DNA of 14,245 nt from Actinomycetota bacterium (GCA_005883295.1 VAWV01000107.1:1-14245); one strand, 5' to 3'; positions 6,401-12,889 are shown, counted from the stretch's first letter. The notes: generated by a model not told the origin, from the letters alone. Program-made: numbers and translations.

Positions 6401-7204
6401 TCAGGCCGGCTGCGGCGCGCTCGCCCTGGCCCGAGCGGGCCTGAGGGCCTCGTCGAGGTGCCAGGGAGTGAGGATTCGGGGGCCGTCGCCCGTGATGGCC
6501 ACGGTGTGCTCGAAATGGGCCGCCAGCGAGCCATCCTGGCTGTAGACCGACCAGTTGTCCTCGGCCACGCGTATCCCGTGGGTCCCGGCGTTCACCATCG
6601 GCTCCACGGCCAGGACCATGCCCTCGGCAAGCTCGGGCCCGGTTCCGGGCTCCCCGAAGTTCGGAATTTGCGGATCTTCGTGCATCTGCCGCCCGATCCC
6701 GTGGCCCACGAGGGCACGGATCACCGAGAACCCATCGGCCTCGACCCGCCGCTGGACCGCCGCCGAGACATCCCCCAACCGGTTGCCGGGGCGGCACTGC
6801 TCGACCGCGTCGAAGAGGGCGTCCCGGGTGGTGGCGAGGAGCCGCCCCGCGACCGCCGTGACGTTCCCGATCGGGACCGTGATGGCGGCGTCGGCCACCC
6901 AGCCGTCGAGGATCACGCCCACGTCGAGCGACAGGATGTCGCCGCGCGAGAGCTTGTACGGGCCCGGGATCCCGTGCACCACCATGGAGTTGGGCGAGGC
7001 GCAGATCGACCCGGGGAATCCGCGGTAGCCCTTGAACGCCGGCTCACCGCCCTGAGAGCGGATGAAGCGCTCGGCTGCGAGATCGAGCTCCTCGGTGGTG
7101 ACGCCGACCCTGGCCTTGCCGCTGAGCATCGTGAGGCAGCGCGCCAGCACGCGCCCGGCGTCGGCCATCTTCTCGATCTCCTCGGGAGACTTGCGGAGGA
7201 TCAC
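6401..7204 (-). CDS. map: Type I methionine aminopeptidase
   Basis: MetAP removes the initiator methionine from nascent proteins at the ribosome. The 267 residues carry all five metal ligands of the pita-bread fold: Asp94 (SLDVGV), Asp105 (VADAAIT), His168 (VGHGIGRQMHE), Glu201 (AVEPMV) and Glu232 (FEHTVAI). His78 in VVHGIP is the usual substrate-site histidine. The C-terminus after ILTPW is a 20-residue Ala/Arg/Pro tail not needed for the fold. The GTG start (7202-7204) has no clear Shine-Dalgarno sequence, but no start lies upstream and the N-terminus ILRKSPEEIEKMADAGR aligns with the family. It follows adk by 55 bases. Confidence 0.95.
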   Translation of the reverse strand: MILRKSPEEIEKMADAGRVLARCLTMLSGKARVGVTTEELDLAAERFIRSQGGEPAFKGYRGFPGSICASPNSMVVHGIPGPYKLSRGDILSLDVGVILDGWVADAAITVPIGNVTAVAGRLLATTRDALFDAVEQCRPGNRLGDVSAAVQRRVEADGFSVIRALVGHGIGRQMHEDPQIPNFGEPGTGPELAEGMVLAVEPMVNAGTHGIRVAEDNWSVYSQDGSLAAHFEHTVAITGDGPRILTPWHLDEALRPARARASAPQPA

Positions 7205-7259
7205 CGCTGAAGCGTACCCGGGTTCACCAGCACCACCGCCGTCCTCGAGCCGCCCTCGC

Positions 7260-7856
7260 CTACAGCTCCTCCTCCATCCTGAGTGTCGCGACCGCGGCCC
7301 GGATGTGGTCGTGCACCTCGGCGGGCGGGCGCGTCCCGTCGAAGCGCCGCAGGATCCCCTGCTTCTCGTAGCGCTCCTCGAGCGGCTTCGACTGGTCGTG
7401 GTAGACGGCGAGCCGCTTCTTCACCACCTCGGGCTTGTCGTCGTCGCGCTGGATCAGGCGCGAGCCGTCCTGGTCGCAGACCCCCTCGTGCTTGGGCGGG
7501 TCGAAGTCCACGTGGTAGATGTGGCTCGGGTTCTTGACGCACACGCGCCGACCGGCCAGGCGGCGCACGACCTCGTCGTCGGGCACGTCGATCAGCAGCG
7601 CGGCCGTCAGGCGCCTGTCGAGCGCGCCGAGCGCCTCGCCGAGGGCGTCCGCCTGCCTCTGGTTTCGCGGGAAGCCGTCCAGCAGGAAGCCGTCGCGGGC
7701 GTCTCCGGCGTCGAGCTCCGACTCCTCCTTGACGGCCGCGCGCAGGATGTCGCCGGTCGCGTAGTACGGCACGTCGAAGTCCTGGACGAGCTTCGCGGCC
7801 TGCGTGCCCTTGCCGGCCCCCGGTGGCCCGAGCAGGAATAGGTTCAGCTGCCCCAC
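7260..7856 (-). CDS. adk: Adenylate kinase with an internal loss in the AMP-binding domain
   Basis: Adk interconverts ATP + AMP and 2 ADP. The 198 residues include the P-loop GPPGAGKGT (10-18), TGDILRAAV (34-42), GFLLDGFPR (56-64), the LID region (GRRVC near 102-106, VCDQDG 126-131) and RDDDKPEVVKKRL. Between Leu48 (end of KEESEL) and Asp49 (start of DAGDARDG) about 27 residues are missing, in frame. This is the segment that in other bacteria reads roughly GKxAKxxMDxGxLVPDExxxxxVxERL and forms the helices of the NMP domain. Without it AMP binding should be badly impaired. The family member would be about 220-225 residues. The GTG start at 7854-7856 lacks a Shine-Dalgarno sequence but gives the expected N-terminus. 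It could be a real deletion or an assembly error. Confidence 0.9.
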   Translation of the reverse strand: MGQLNLFLLGPPGAGKGTQAAKLVQDFDVPYYATGDILRAAVKEESELDAGDARDGFLLDGFPRNQRQADALGEALGALDRRLTAALLIDVPDDEVVRRLAGRRVCVKNPSHIYHVDFDPPKHEGVCDQDGSRLIQRDDDKPEVVKKRLAVYHDQSKPLEERYEKQGILRRFDGTRPPAEVHDHIRAAVATLRMEEEL

Positions 7857-7873
7857 GAGCGGCGGAAGGCTAT

Positions 7874-7890
7874 CGCGGGCCCTGCCCGCG
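7874..7890 (-). other. GC hairpin between secY and adk
   Basis: A perfect seven-bp stem with a three-base loop (CGCGGGC-AGG-GCCCGCG) starts two bases after the secY stop and ends 17 bases before the adk GTG. There is no U-tract, so termination is doubtful. It may affect adk initiation, which lacks an obvious Shine-Dalgarno sequence, or protect the mRNA. Confidence 0.4.
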
Positions 7891-7892
7891 GG

Positions 7893-9126
7893 CTATTTCA
7901 GGAAGCCCTCGTAGTTGCGCATCATCAGCTGGGCCTCGAGCTGCTTCATCGTGTCGAGCGCCACGCCGATCACGATCAGGATCGAGGTCCCGCCGAAGAA
8001 GAAGTTCGCGCTGGTCTGATTGATCAGTACGGTCGGCAGCGCCGCGACCGCGGCCAGGTAGAGCGCCCCTGGGAACGTGAGCCGGGCGAGGATGCGATCG
8101 AGGAACTCGGCCGTTGGCCGGCCCGGTCTCACCCCCGGGATGAACCCCCCGTACTTCTTCAGGTTGTCGGCCTGCTCCACGGGGTTGAACGTGACCGCGG
8201 TGTAGAAGTAGGTGAACACGATGATCAGCAGCGACTCGCCGACTATGTAGGCCGTGCCGTTCGGATTCAGGAAGTTGGCGAAGTCCTTCGCCCAGCCCGA
8301 CTGGACCAGCTGTCCGATCGTCGGCGGGAACGCCATCAGGGAGGCCGCGAATATCACCGGGATGACGCCGGCCATGTTCACGCGGAGCGGCAGGTAGGTC
8401 GAGCCGCCGCCCGCCATCCGCCGGCCCACCACCCGCTTCGCGTACTGGACCGGGATCCGGCGCTGCCCCTCCTGGATGAAGACGATCGCCCCGATCACCG
8501 CGATCGCGATGATCGGCATCATCACCTTGAAGACCTGGTCGGGGTTGGTCCACCAGGCCTGGAGCCCGTGCGGGATGCGGGCCACGATGCTCGCGAAGAT
8601 CATCAGGGAGATGCCGTTGCCGATCCCGCGCTGGGTGATCAGCTCGCCGAACCACATCAGCATGACGGTGCCGGCGGTGAGCGCCAGGACGATCACGAAC
8701 ACGTGGATGAACGTGAACCCGTTGATGATGCTCACGCTGGCGTCCCGGGCGAACGTCCTGAACAGGAAGACGTAGCCGATCGACTGGAAGAAGGCCAGCC
8801 CCACGGTCAGGTAGCGGGTGTACTGCGTGATCTTCTGCTGGCCGACCTCGCCCTCCTTGCGGAGCTTCTCGAGCGAAGGGACCACCACCTGCAGCAGCTG
8901 CAGGATGATCGAGGCCGTGATGTAGGGCATGATCCCGAGCGCGAAGACCGCGAACCGGGACAGGCTGCCGCCGGAGAAGAGGTTCCGCGTGGGTGTTGAT
9001 GCCCGGCGCCGGGATGTAGGCGCCCAGCCGGTAGAGCGCGAGCATCGCGGCCGTGAACAGGAGCTTCTTCCGGATCTCGGGGACCCGGACAGAGTTCAGG
9101 ATCGTGCCGAGCGCGCTAGTCCCCAT
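7893..9126 (-). CDS. secY: Preprotein translocase subunit SecY, frame-disrupted after TM1
   Basis: SecY is the membrane channel of the Sec translocon. Starting at ATG 9124-9126 the frame gives TM1 normally (RKKLLFTAAMLALYRLGAYIPAPGINT, residues 19-45) and then turns to nonsense. The proper sequence resumes in the +1 frame at about 8987 with RNLFSGGSLSRFAVFALGIMPYITAS and continues intact to the stop at 7893-7895, with nine further membrane segments, the conserved LMWFGELITQRGIGNGIS and RGQRRI-type loops, and FFFGGTSILIV. About 17 residues between GINT and NLFSGG, which lead into the plug, are missing; a loss of 3n+2 bases (near 50) explains both the gap and the frame change. The start overlaps rplO by 11 bases. 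As written no full SecY can be made, so this is either a pseudogene or an assembly error. Confidence 0.88.
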
Positions 9127-9610
9127 CGCCCTCCACCGGGGTGCAGGAGCCGCCGGCCGCCTCGATCTTCTCGCGGGCCGACTTTGAGAACGCGTGCGCG
9201 GTCACGGACAGCTTCTTGCTCAACTCGCCCTGGCCCAGGATCTTGACCGGGATGCCCTTGCGGGTGGCGAGGCCGCGGGCGCTCAGGCTCTGTGGCGTCA
9301 CGGTGTCGCCCTCGCCGAACCGGGCCTCGAGGTCCCGCAGGTTGACCGGCTGGGTGTGCGTCCGGAAGTTCTCGAACGGCATCGACTTCTTCATGTGCGG
9401 CCCGCGCAGCTTGCGCAGCCGCATGTGGATCGGCATCTGGCCGCCCTCGGCCCCCGGCCGCGACTTGTCGCCGCTGCGGGCGCCGGCGCCCTTCTGCCCC
9501 CGGCCCGAGGTCTTCCCCACGCCCGAGCCCTCGCCGCGACCCACGCGCTTGGGGCGACGGCGCGACCCCGGCGCGGGCTTCAGGTTGTGGAGGCCGATCT
9601 CCTCGGCCAT
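9116..9610 (-). CDS. rplO: 50S ribosomal protein L15 (uL15)
   Basis: L15 binds 23S rRNA late in 50S assembly. The 164 residues show the glycine- and arginine-rich N-terminal extension (GSRRRPKRVGRGEGSGVGKTSGRGQKGAG), GGQMPIHMRLRKLRG, and the globular C-terminal domain with LSARGLATRKGIPVKILGQGEL and HAFSKSAREKIEAAGG. It lacks nothing and is slightly longer than E. coli L15. The ATG (9608-9610) shares one base with the rpmD stop (TGATG), and its own end overlaps the secY start, so the three genes are translationally chained. Confidence 0.97.
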   Translation of the reverse strand: MAEEIGLHNLKPAPGSRRRPKRVGRGEGSGVGKTSGRGQKGAGARSGDKSRPGAEGGQMPIHMRLRKLRGPHMKKSMPFENFRTHTQPVNLRDLEARFGEGDTVTPQSLSARGLATRKGIPVKILGQGELSKKLSVTAHAFSKSAREKIEAAGGSCTPVEGDGD

Positions 9611-9792
9611 CAGCCGTCCACCTTCACCAGGTGCCGGACGGCCTCGATCGCGCCGCGCACGGTGGGGTCATCGGGGCGCTCGACGCTGCGGCCGATGCGG
9701 CCTAGCCCGAGCGAGCGCAGCGTGTCGCGCTGGCGGGGGTTGGCCCCGTTCGAGGACCGCTGCTGCGTGATCCGCAGCTTCTTCGCGGCCAC
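9610..9792 (-). CDS. rpmD: 50S ribosomal protein L30 (uL30)
   Basis: A 60-residue protein of the short bacterial L30 type. Visible features are KKLRITQQRSSNGANPRQRDTLRSLGLGRIGRSVERPDDPTVRG and the closing helix AIEAVRHLVKVDG. The GTG start (9790-9792) is one base after the rpsE stop. It sits between rpsE and rplO as in standard spc operons. Confidence 0.95.
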   Translation of the reverse strand: MAAKKLRITQQRSSNGANPRQRDTLRSLGLGRIGRSVERPDDPTVRGAIEAVRHLVKVDG

Positions 9793-9793
9793 G

Positions 9794-10399
9794 TCAGGTG
9801 GCCTCCGTCGCCACCGGGCCGCCCTCCGGCGCCGCCTCGCCGGCGTCGGCCTCAGGCGGCGGCTGCTCGCCGGCTTCGCCCTCGCGCCCGTTCGTGCCGA
9901 GCACCTCGGCCACGGTCAGGCCGCGGAGCTCGGCCACCTCGCGCGGGCTGCGAAGCATCTGCAGCGCGGTGACGGTCGCCTTCACGAGGTTGATCGGGTT
10001 CTGGCTGCCGAGCGACTTCGACAGCACGTCGTGGATCCCGGCGAGCTCGAGCACAGCCCGCACCCCGCCCCCGGCGATCACGCCCGTACCCTCGGACGCC
10101 GGGCGGAGGAGCACGCGCCCGGCTCCGAAGACGCCGGTCACCTGGTGCGGGATCGTGGTCCCGTGCTTGGGGACCTTGAAGAGGTTGCGGCGCGCGCGTT
10201 CCACGCCCTTCTGGATCGCGAGCGGGACCTCGTTCGCCTTCCCGTAGCCGACTCCGACCTGCGACTTCTCGTCACCGACCACCACGAGCGCCGTGAACGA
10301 AAAGCGCCGGCCGCCCTTGACCACCTTGGCGACGCGGTTGATCTCGACCACACGCTCCTGGAGGTCGCCCTGCTGACGATGACGTGGTTCGCGGGGCAT
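9794..10399 (-). CDS. rpsE: 30S ribosomal protein S5 (uS5) with acidic C-terminal tail
   Basis: S5 is at the mRNA entry side of the 30S subunit and affects decoding accuracy. The 201 residues include the double-stranded RNA-binding-like domain (NRVAKVVKGGRRFSFTALVVVGD, about 21-43), GYGKANEVPLAIQKGVERARRN, and RPASEGTGVIAGGGVRAVLELAGIHDVL, SQNPINLVKAT. The family core ends at VAEVLG (about 168). The last 33 residues are rich in Glu, Ala, Pro and Gly. Start ATG 10397-10399 has no convincing Shine-Dalgarno sequence, but an in-frame TAA four codons upstream excludes earlier starts. A 42-base gap separates it from rplR. Confidence 0.96.
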   Translation of the reverse strand: MPREPRHRQQGDLQERVVEINRVAKVVKGGRRFSFTALVVVGDEKSQVGVGYGKANEVPLAIQKGVERARRNLFKVPKHGTTIPHQVTGVFGAGRVLLRPASEGTGVIAGGGVRAVLELAGIHDVLSKSLGSQNPINLVKATVTALQMLRSPREVAELRGLTVAEVLGTNGREGEAGEQPPPEADAGEAAPEGGPVATEAT

Positions 10400-10441
10400 C
10401 GGCGGTCGAGGTTAGCGAAGAGCCCCGGCCGTCTTAGTCAT

Positions 10442-10795
10442 CTAAAAGCGGAGCCCTGCCTCGCGGGCGGCCTCGGCAAGCGCCTTCACCCGGCCGTGGA
10501 AGAGATAGCCCCCGCGGTCGAAGACACATCCCTCGGCGCCCGCATCCTTGGCGCGGGCGGCCAGGAGCTCTCCGGCCTTCCCGGCCTGCTCCAGGGGCGC
10601 CAGGCCGCGCAGCTCCGGCTCCGTCCACGCGACCGCCGCAAGGGTGTGGCCGGCGTCGTCGTCGATCAGCTGGGCTCGTATCCCGCGGTTGGAGCGGAAC
10701 ACCGAGAGGCGTGGCCGCTCCGCGCTGCCGCGAACCTTGGCCCGCACGCGGCGTCGGCGGCGAAACCGGCGCGCCTCCTTGGTCTGCACGGTCAT
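10442..10795 (-). CDS. rplR: 50S ribosomal protein L18 (uL18)
   Basis: L18 brings 5S rRNA into the central protuberance together with L5. The 117 residues are the normal length. The N-terminus is strongly basic (ARRFRRRRRVRAKVRG), followed by RPRLSVFRSNRGIRAQLIDDDAGHTLA and the C-terminal CVFDRGGYLFHGRVKALAEAAREAGLRF. The ATG overlaps the rplF stop by four bases (ATGA), a typical coupling arrangement. Confidence 0.96.
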   Translation of the reverse strand: MTVQTKEARRFRRRRRVRAKVRGSAERPRLSVFRSNRGIRAQLIDDDAGHTLAAVAWTEPELRGLAPLEQAGKAGELLAARAKDAGAEGCVFDRGGYLFHGRVKALAEAAREAGLRF

Positions 10796-11325
10796 GCGCG
10801 CTTGCCCACCTTCCGCGCGACGTACTCGTCGCGGTAGCGGATGCCCTTGCCCTTGTAGGGCTCGGGCGGGCGGACCTTGCGGATCCGTGCGGCGATCTCC
10901 CCCACCACCTGCTTGGAGCTGCCCCGCACCACGATCTGGGTGGGCGCCGGGACCTCGAACTCGATGCCCTCCGGCGCCTTGACCGTCACCGTGTGGGAGA
11001 AGCCGACCGAGAGCTCGATGTCCCTGCCGCGCAGCGCGGCCCGGTAGCCGACGCCCTGGATCTCGAGCCGCTTCTCGAAGCCCTCGGTCACGCCCTCGAC
11101 CATGTTGGCGATCAGGCTGCGGGTGAGGCCGTGCAGCGCCCGATGCTCGCCCCGGTCGGTGGGCCGCTTCACGATCAGCTCGCCGTCGGACTGCTCCACG
11201 GTGAGCTCGCGCGAGATCCGCTCCTGGAGCTCGCCGCGGGGTCCCGACACGCGGACCAGCTCGGGCTCGATCGAGACCGTGACCGTGTCCGGCACCGGGA
11301 TGGGTTGCTTTCCGATCCTGCTCAT
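10792..11325 (-). CDS. rplF: 50S ribosomal protein L6 (uL6)
   Basis: L6 sits near the factor-binding centre of the 50S subunit and contacts the sarcin-ricin loop region. The 177 residues show both repeats of the L6 fold: MSRIGKQPIPVPDTVTVSI and VSGPRGEL in the first, LEIQGVGYRAALRGRDIELSVGFSH in the second, ending with EPYKGKGIRYRDEYVARKVGKRA. Length and both motif blocks are complete. ATG start at 11323-11325; the gene follows rpsH by 16 bases. Confidence 0.97.
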   Translation of the reverse strand: MSRIGKQPIPVPDTVTVSIEPELVRVSGPRGELQERISRELTVEQSDGELIVKRPTDRGEHRALHGLTRSLIANMVEGVTEGFEKRLEIQGVGYRAALRGRDIELSVGFSHTVTVKAPEGIEFEVPAPTQIVVRGSSKQVVGEIAARIRKVRPPEPYKGKGIRYRDEYVARKVGKRA

Positions 11326-11341
11326 CGCGTGATCCGCCCGA

Positions 11342-11740
11342 TCACCAAACGTAGGCCACGACCTCGCCGCCGACCCCCTTGCGGCGCGCGTCGTGGCCGG
11401 TCATGACGCCCTTCGAGGTCGACACGATCGCGGTGCCCATGCCGCCCAGCACCTTGGGTATCTCGCCCGCGCCGACGTACGTGCGCCGCCCCGGGCGCGA
11501 CACGCGCTCCATTCCGGTGATGACGGGCTCGCGGTCCTCGGTGTACTTCAGCGTCACGCGCAGGACCTCACCGACGTCTCCCGGCTCCGTGCCGTAGGTC
11601 TCGATGTACCCCTGCTCCTTGAGGATCCGGGCGAGCTCCACCTTGAACCGCGAGTGCGGGATCGCGACTGAGTCGTGGTCGGCGGCGAGCCCGTTGCGGA
11701 TCCGCGTCAGGAAGTCGCCGATCGGGTCGGTAATCGTCAT
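11342..11740 (-). CDS. rpsH: 30S ribosomal protein S8 (uS8)
   Basis: S8 binds 16S rRNA helix 21 and organises the central domain. In E. coli it is also the repressor of the spc operon, acting on mRNA at the rplX-rplE junction. The 132 residues contain DPIGDFLTRIRNGLAADHDSVAIPHSRFK, VLRVTLKYTEDREPVI and the signature region STSKGVMTGHDARRKGVGGEVVAYVW. Its GGAG Shine-Dalgarno overlaps the rpsZ stop, ten bases before the ATG. The structured rplX-rplE gap at 12722-12889 makes the regulatory role worth testing here. Confidence 0.97.
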   Translation of the reverse strand: MTITDPIGDFLTRIRNGLAADHDSVAIPHSRFKVELARILKEQGYIETYGTEPGDVGEVLRVTLKYTEDREPVITGMERVSRPGRRTYVGAGEIPKVLGGMGTAIVSTSKGVMTGHDARRKGVGGEVVAYVW

Positions 11741-11753
11741 CGGGGTGGGGCTC

Positions 11754-11939
11754 CTACCAGCTCGACTTCGTGAGCCCGGGCACGTAGCCGTTGTGCGCCA
11801 TCTCCCGCAGGCAGATCCGGCAGAGGCCGAACTTGCGGAAGTAGGCGCGCGGCCGGCCGCAGCGCCTGCAGCGGTTGTAGTGCCGGCTCTTGAACTTCTG
11901 CGGCCGCGCCTGGCGCACGACCTGTGACGTCTTGGCCAT
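11754..11939 (-). CDS. rpsZ: 30S ribosomal protein S14, type Z (uS14)
   Basis: A 61-residue zinc-binding S14 (also named rpsN) of the 30S head. Its cysteines are CRRC (24-27) and CRIC (40-43), with GRPRAYFRKFGLCRICLREMAHNGYVPGLTKSSW closing the protein as in other short forms. E. coli has instead a longer form without zinc. The ATG shares one base with the rplE stop (TAATG). The form fits an actinomycete or firmicute spc operon. Confidence 0.97.
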   Translation of the reverse strand: MAKTSQVVRQARPQKFKSRHYNRCRRCGRPRAYFRKFGLCRICLREMAHNGYVPGLTKSSW

Positions 11940-12721
11940 TAGCTCCCTTCCTCCGGCGCGGAATCCGCGGCGGCCTCGCCGCCCTCGCCCTCCTCGCCCT
12001 CCTCCGGCTTCTCGCGCCGCTCGTACGCCTCCGGGTTCTCCGCCTTCAGCTGCTCGAGCGCGGCCTGCTCGGCCTCGGCGCGGGCGCGGGCCTCCTTGCG
12101 CCGCTCCTCATCGGCCGCCGCGGCCGCCTCGGTGTCCTCCGCTCCCGGCCGGCCATCTCGCCTGAACGGCATCCCGAACGCCTCGAGCAGCGCGAACGCC
12201 TCCTCGTCGCTGTTCGCGGTCGTCGCGATGGTCACGTCGAGGCCACGCACCTGATCGATCGAGTCGTAGTCGATCTCGGGAAAGATGATCTGCTCACGGA
12301 TGCCCATGGAGTAGTTGCCGCGGCCGTCGAAGGAGCGCGGGTTGAGCCCGCGGAAGTCGCGGATGCGCGGGATCGCGATCGAAAGCAGGCGGTCGAAGAA
12401 CTCGTACATGCGGGCGTCCCGAAGCGTCACCGCCACCCCCACGGGCATCTGCTCGCGGAGCTTGAAGTTCGCGATCGACTTGCGCGCGCGGCGGACGTTG
12501 GGGCGCTGGCCCGCGATCACCGCCAGCTGCTCGGTGGCGGCCTCGAGCATCGCGGTGTCCTGCTTGGCGTCGCCCACGCCCATGTTCAGGGTGATCTTCC
12601 GGATGCGCGGCGCCCGCATCGGCGTCTCGTACCCGAAGCGCTCCACCAGCGCGGGGCGGATCTCGTTCACGTAGCGCTCCTTGAAGCGCGGCGCGACCTT
12701 GGGCTCGGCGAGAGGGGACAT
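11939..12721 (-). CDS. rplE: 50S ribosomal protein L5 (uL5) with long charged C-terminal tail
   Basis: L5 binds 5S rRNA and the P-site tRNA elbow in the central protuberance. The core (residues about 1-190) is complete: PRFKERYVNEIRPALVERF, ITLNMGVGDAKQD, GQRPNVRRARKSIANFKLREQMPVGVAVTLRD, and YSMGIREQIIFPEIDYDSIDQVRGLDVTI. A tail of about 70 residues follows (from about 191), first a Glu/Arg/Ala helix-like stretch (about 200-237) and then Glu/Gly/Ala-rich sequence; the family usually stops near 180-190. Start ATG 12719-12721 is supported by AAGGAGG nine bases upstream. The frame is open further upstream to 12835, but that part runs through the structured gap and shows no L5 similarity. Confidence 0.96.
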   Translation of the reverse strand: MSPLAEPKVAPRFKERYVNEIRPALVERFGYETPMRAPRIRKITLNMGVGDAKQDTAMLEAATEQLAVIAGQRPNVRRARKSIANFKLREQMPVGVAVTLRDARMYEFFDRLLSIAIPRIRDFRGLNPRSFDGRGNYSMGIREQIIFPEIDYDSIDQVRGLDVTIATTANSDEEAFALLEAFGMPFRRDGRPGAEDTEAAAAADEERRKEARARAEAEQAALEQLKAENPEAYERREKPEEGEEGEGGEAAADSAPEEGS

Positions 12722-12730
12722 GCTAGACGG

Positions 12731-12737
12731 CCTCCTT
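12731..12737 (-). promoter_or_regulatory. Shine-Dalgarno sequence of rplE, inside a stem
   Basis: AAGGAGG on the coding strand, nine bases before the ATG at 12719-12721. It fixes the L5 start at MSPLAEPK and excludes the longer reading. Its GGAGG is fully base-paired in the predicted basal stem with 12879-12883. Confidence 0.7.
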
Positions 12738-12794
12738 CGGGCGGACGTGCCCGCGGGGGCGCGAAAACCGAGCTGGGCAAGGACGCAGGGCGAT

Positions 12795-12816
12795 GTCCAT
12801 GCATGAATGCATGGAC
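12795..12816. repeat. Perfect 22-base palindrome, 10-base arms and two-base spacer
   Basis: Arms GTCCATGCAT (12795-12804) and ATGCATGGAC (12807-12816) are exact reverse complements, separated by GA. In RNA it forms a nine-bp hairpin with a four-base loop. The ATGCAT halves are markedly AT-rich compared with the surroundings. It forms the tip of the larger inverted repeat at 12725-12889. Confidence 0.85.
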
Positions 12817-12889
12817 GAGTCCGAGGACGCCGCATCAGCGAAGGTTTGCAGCGCCATCCGTGGGCGCGTGCGTCCGGAGGAGGCCGTCT

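Larger units (their letters stand above)
12722..12889 (-). promoter_or_regulatory. Structured rplX-rplE intergenic element that can sequester the rplE Shine-Dalgarno
   Basis: The 168-base gap between the rplX stop and the rplE start is an imperfect inverted repeat centred near 12805. On the mRNA, 12889-12879 pairs perfectly with 12735-12725 (11 bp, AGACGGCCTCC with GGAGGCCGTCT). The stem then continues with mismatches through about 12858/12756, then GGCGC/GCGCC (12855-12851 with 12758-12762) and AAACC/GGTTT (12847-12843 with 12765-12769), about 37 pairs in all. The top carries a perfect palindrome (12795-12816). The basal stem includes the GGAGG used by rplE and begins at the base next to the rplX stop codon. 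I infer a translational switch: ribosomes ending rplX open the stem, or a bound protein (S8 in E. coli acts at this junction) keeps it closed. Pairing is seen; the function is inferred. Confidence 0.6.

Noticed and set aside
7870..9126. A 418-codon minus-strand frame starting as SecY
   Set aside because: Only the first ~45 residues are SecY; the remainder is hydrophilic nonsense while the true SecY continues in another frame.
9194..10837. A 547-codon plus-strand open frame opposite rplO-rplR
   Set aside because: Antisense shadow of rplO, rpmD, rpsE and rplR, with no recognisable domain.
12722..12835. A 38-codon N-terminal extension of L5 (in-frame start at 12835)
   Set aside because: It has no L5 similarity, runs through the hairpin element, and the strong AAGGAGG is correctly spaced to the ATG at 12719-12721.
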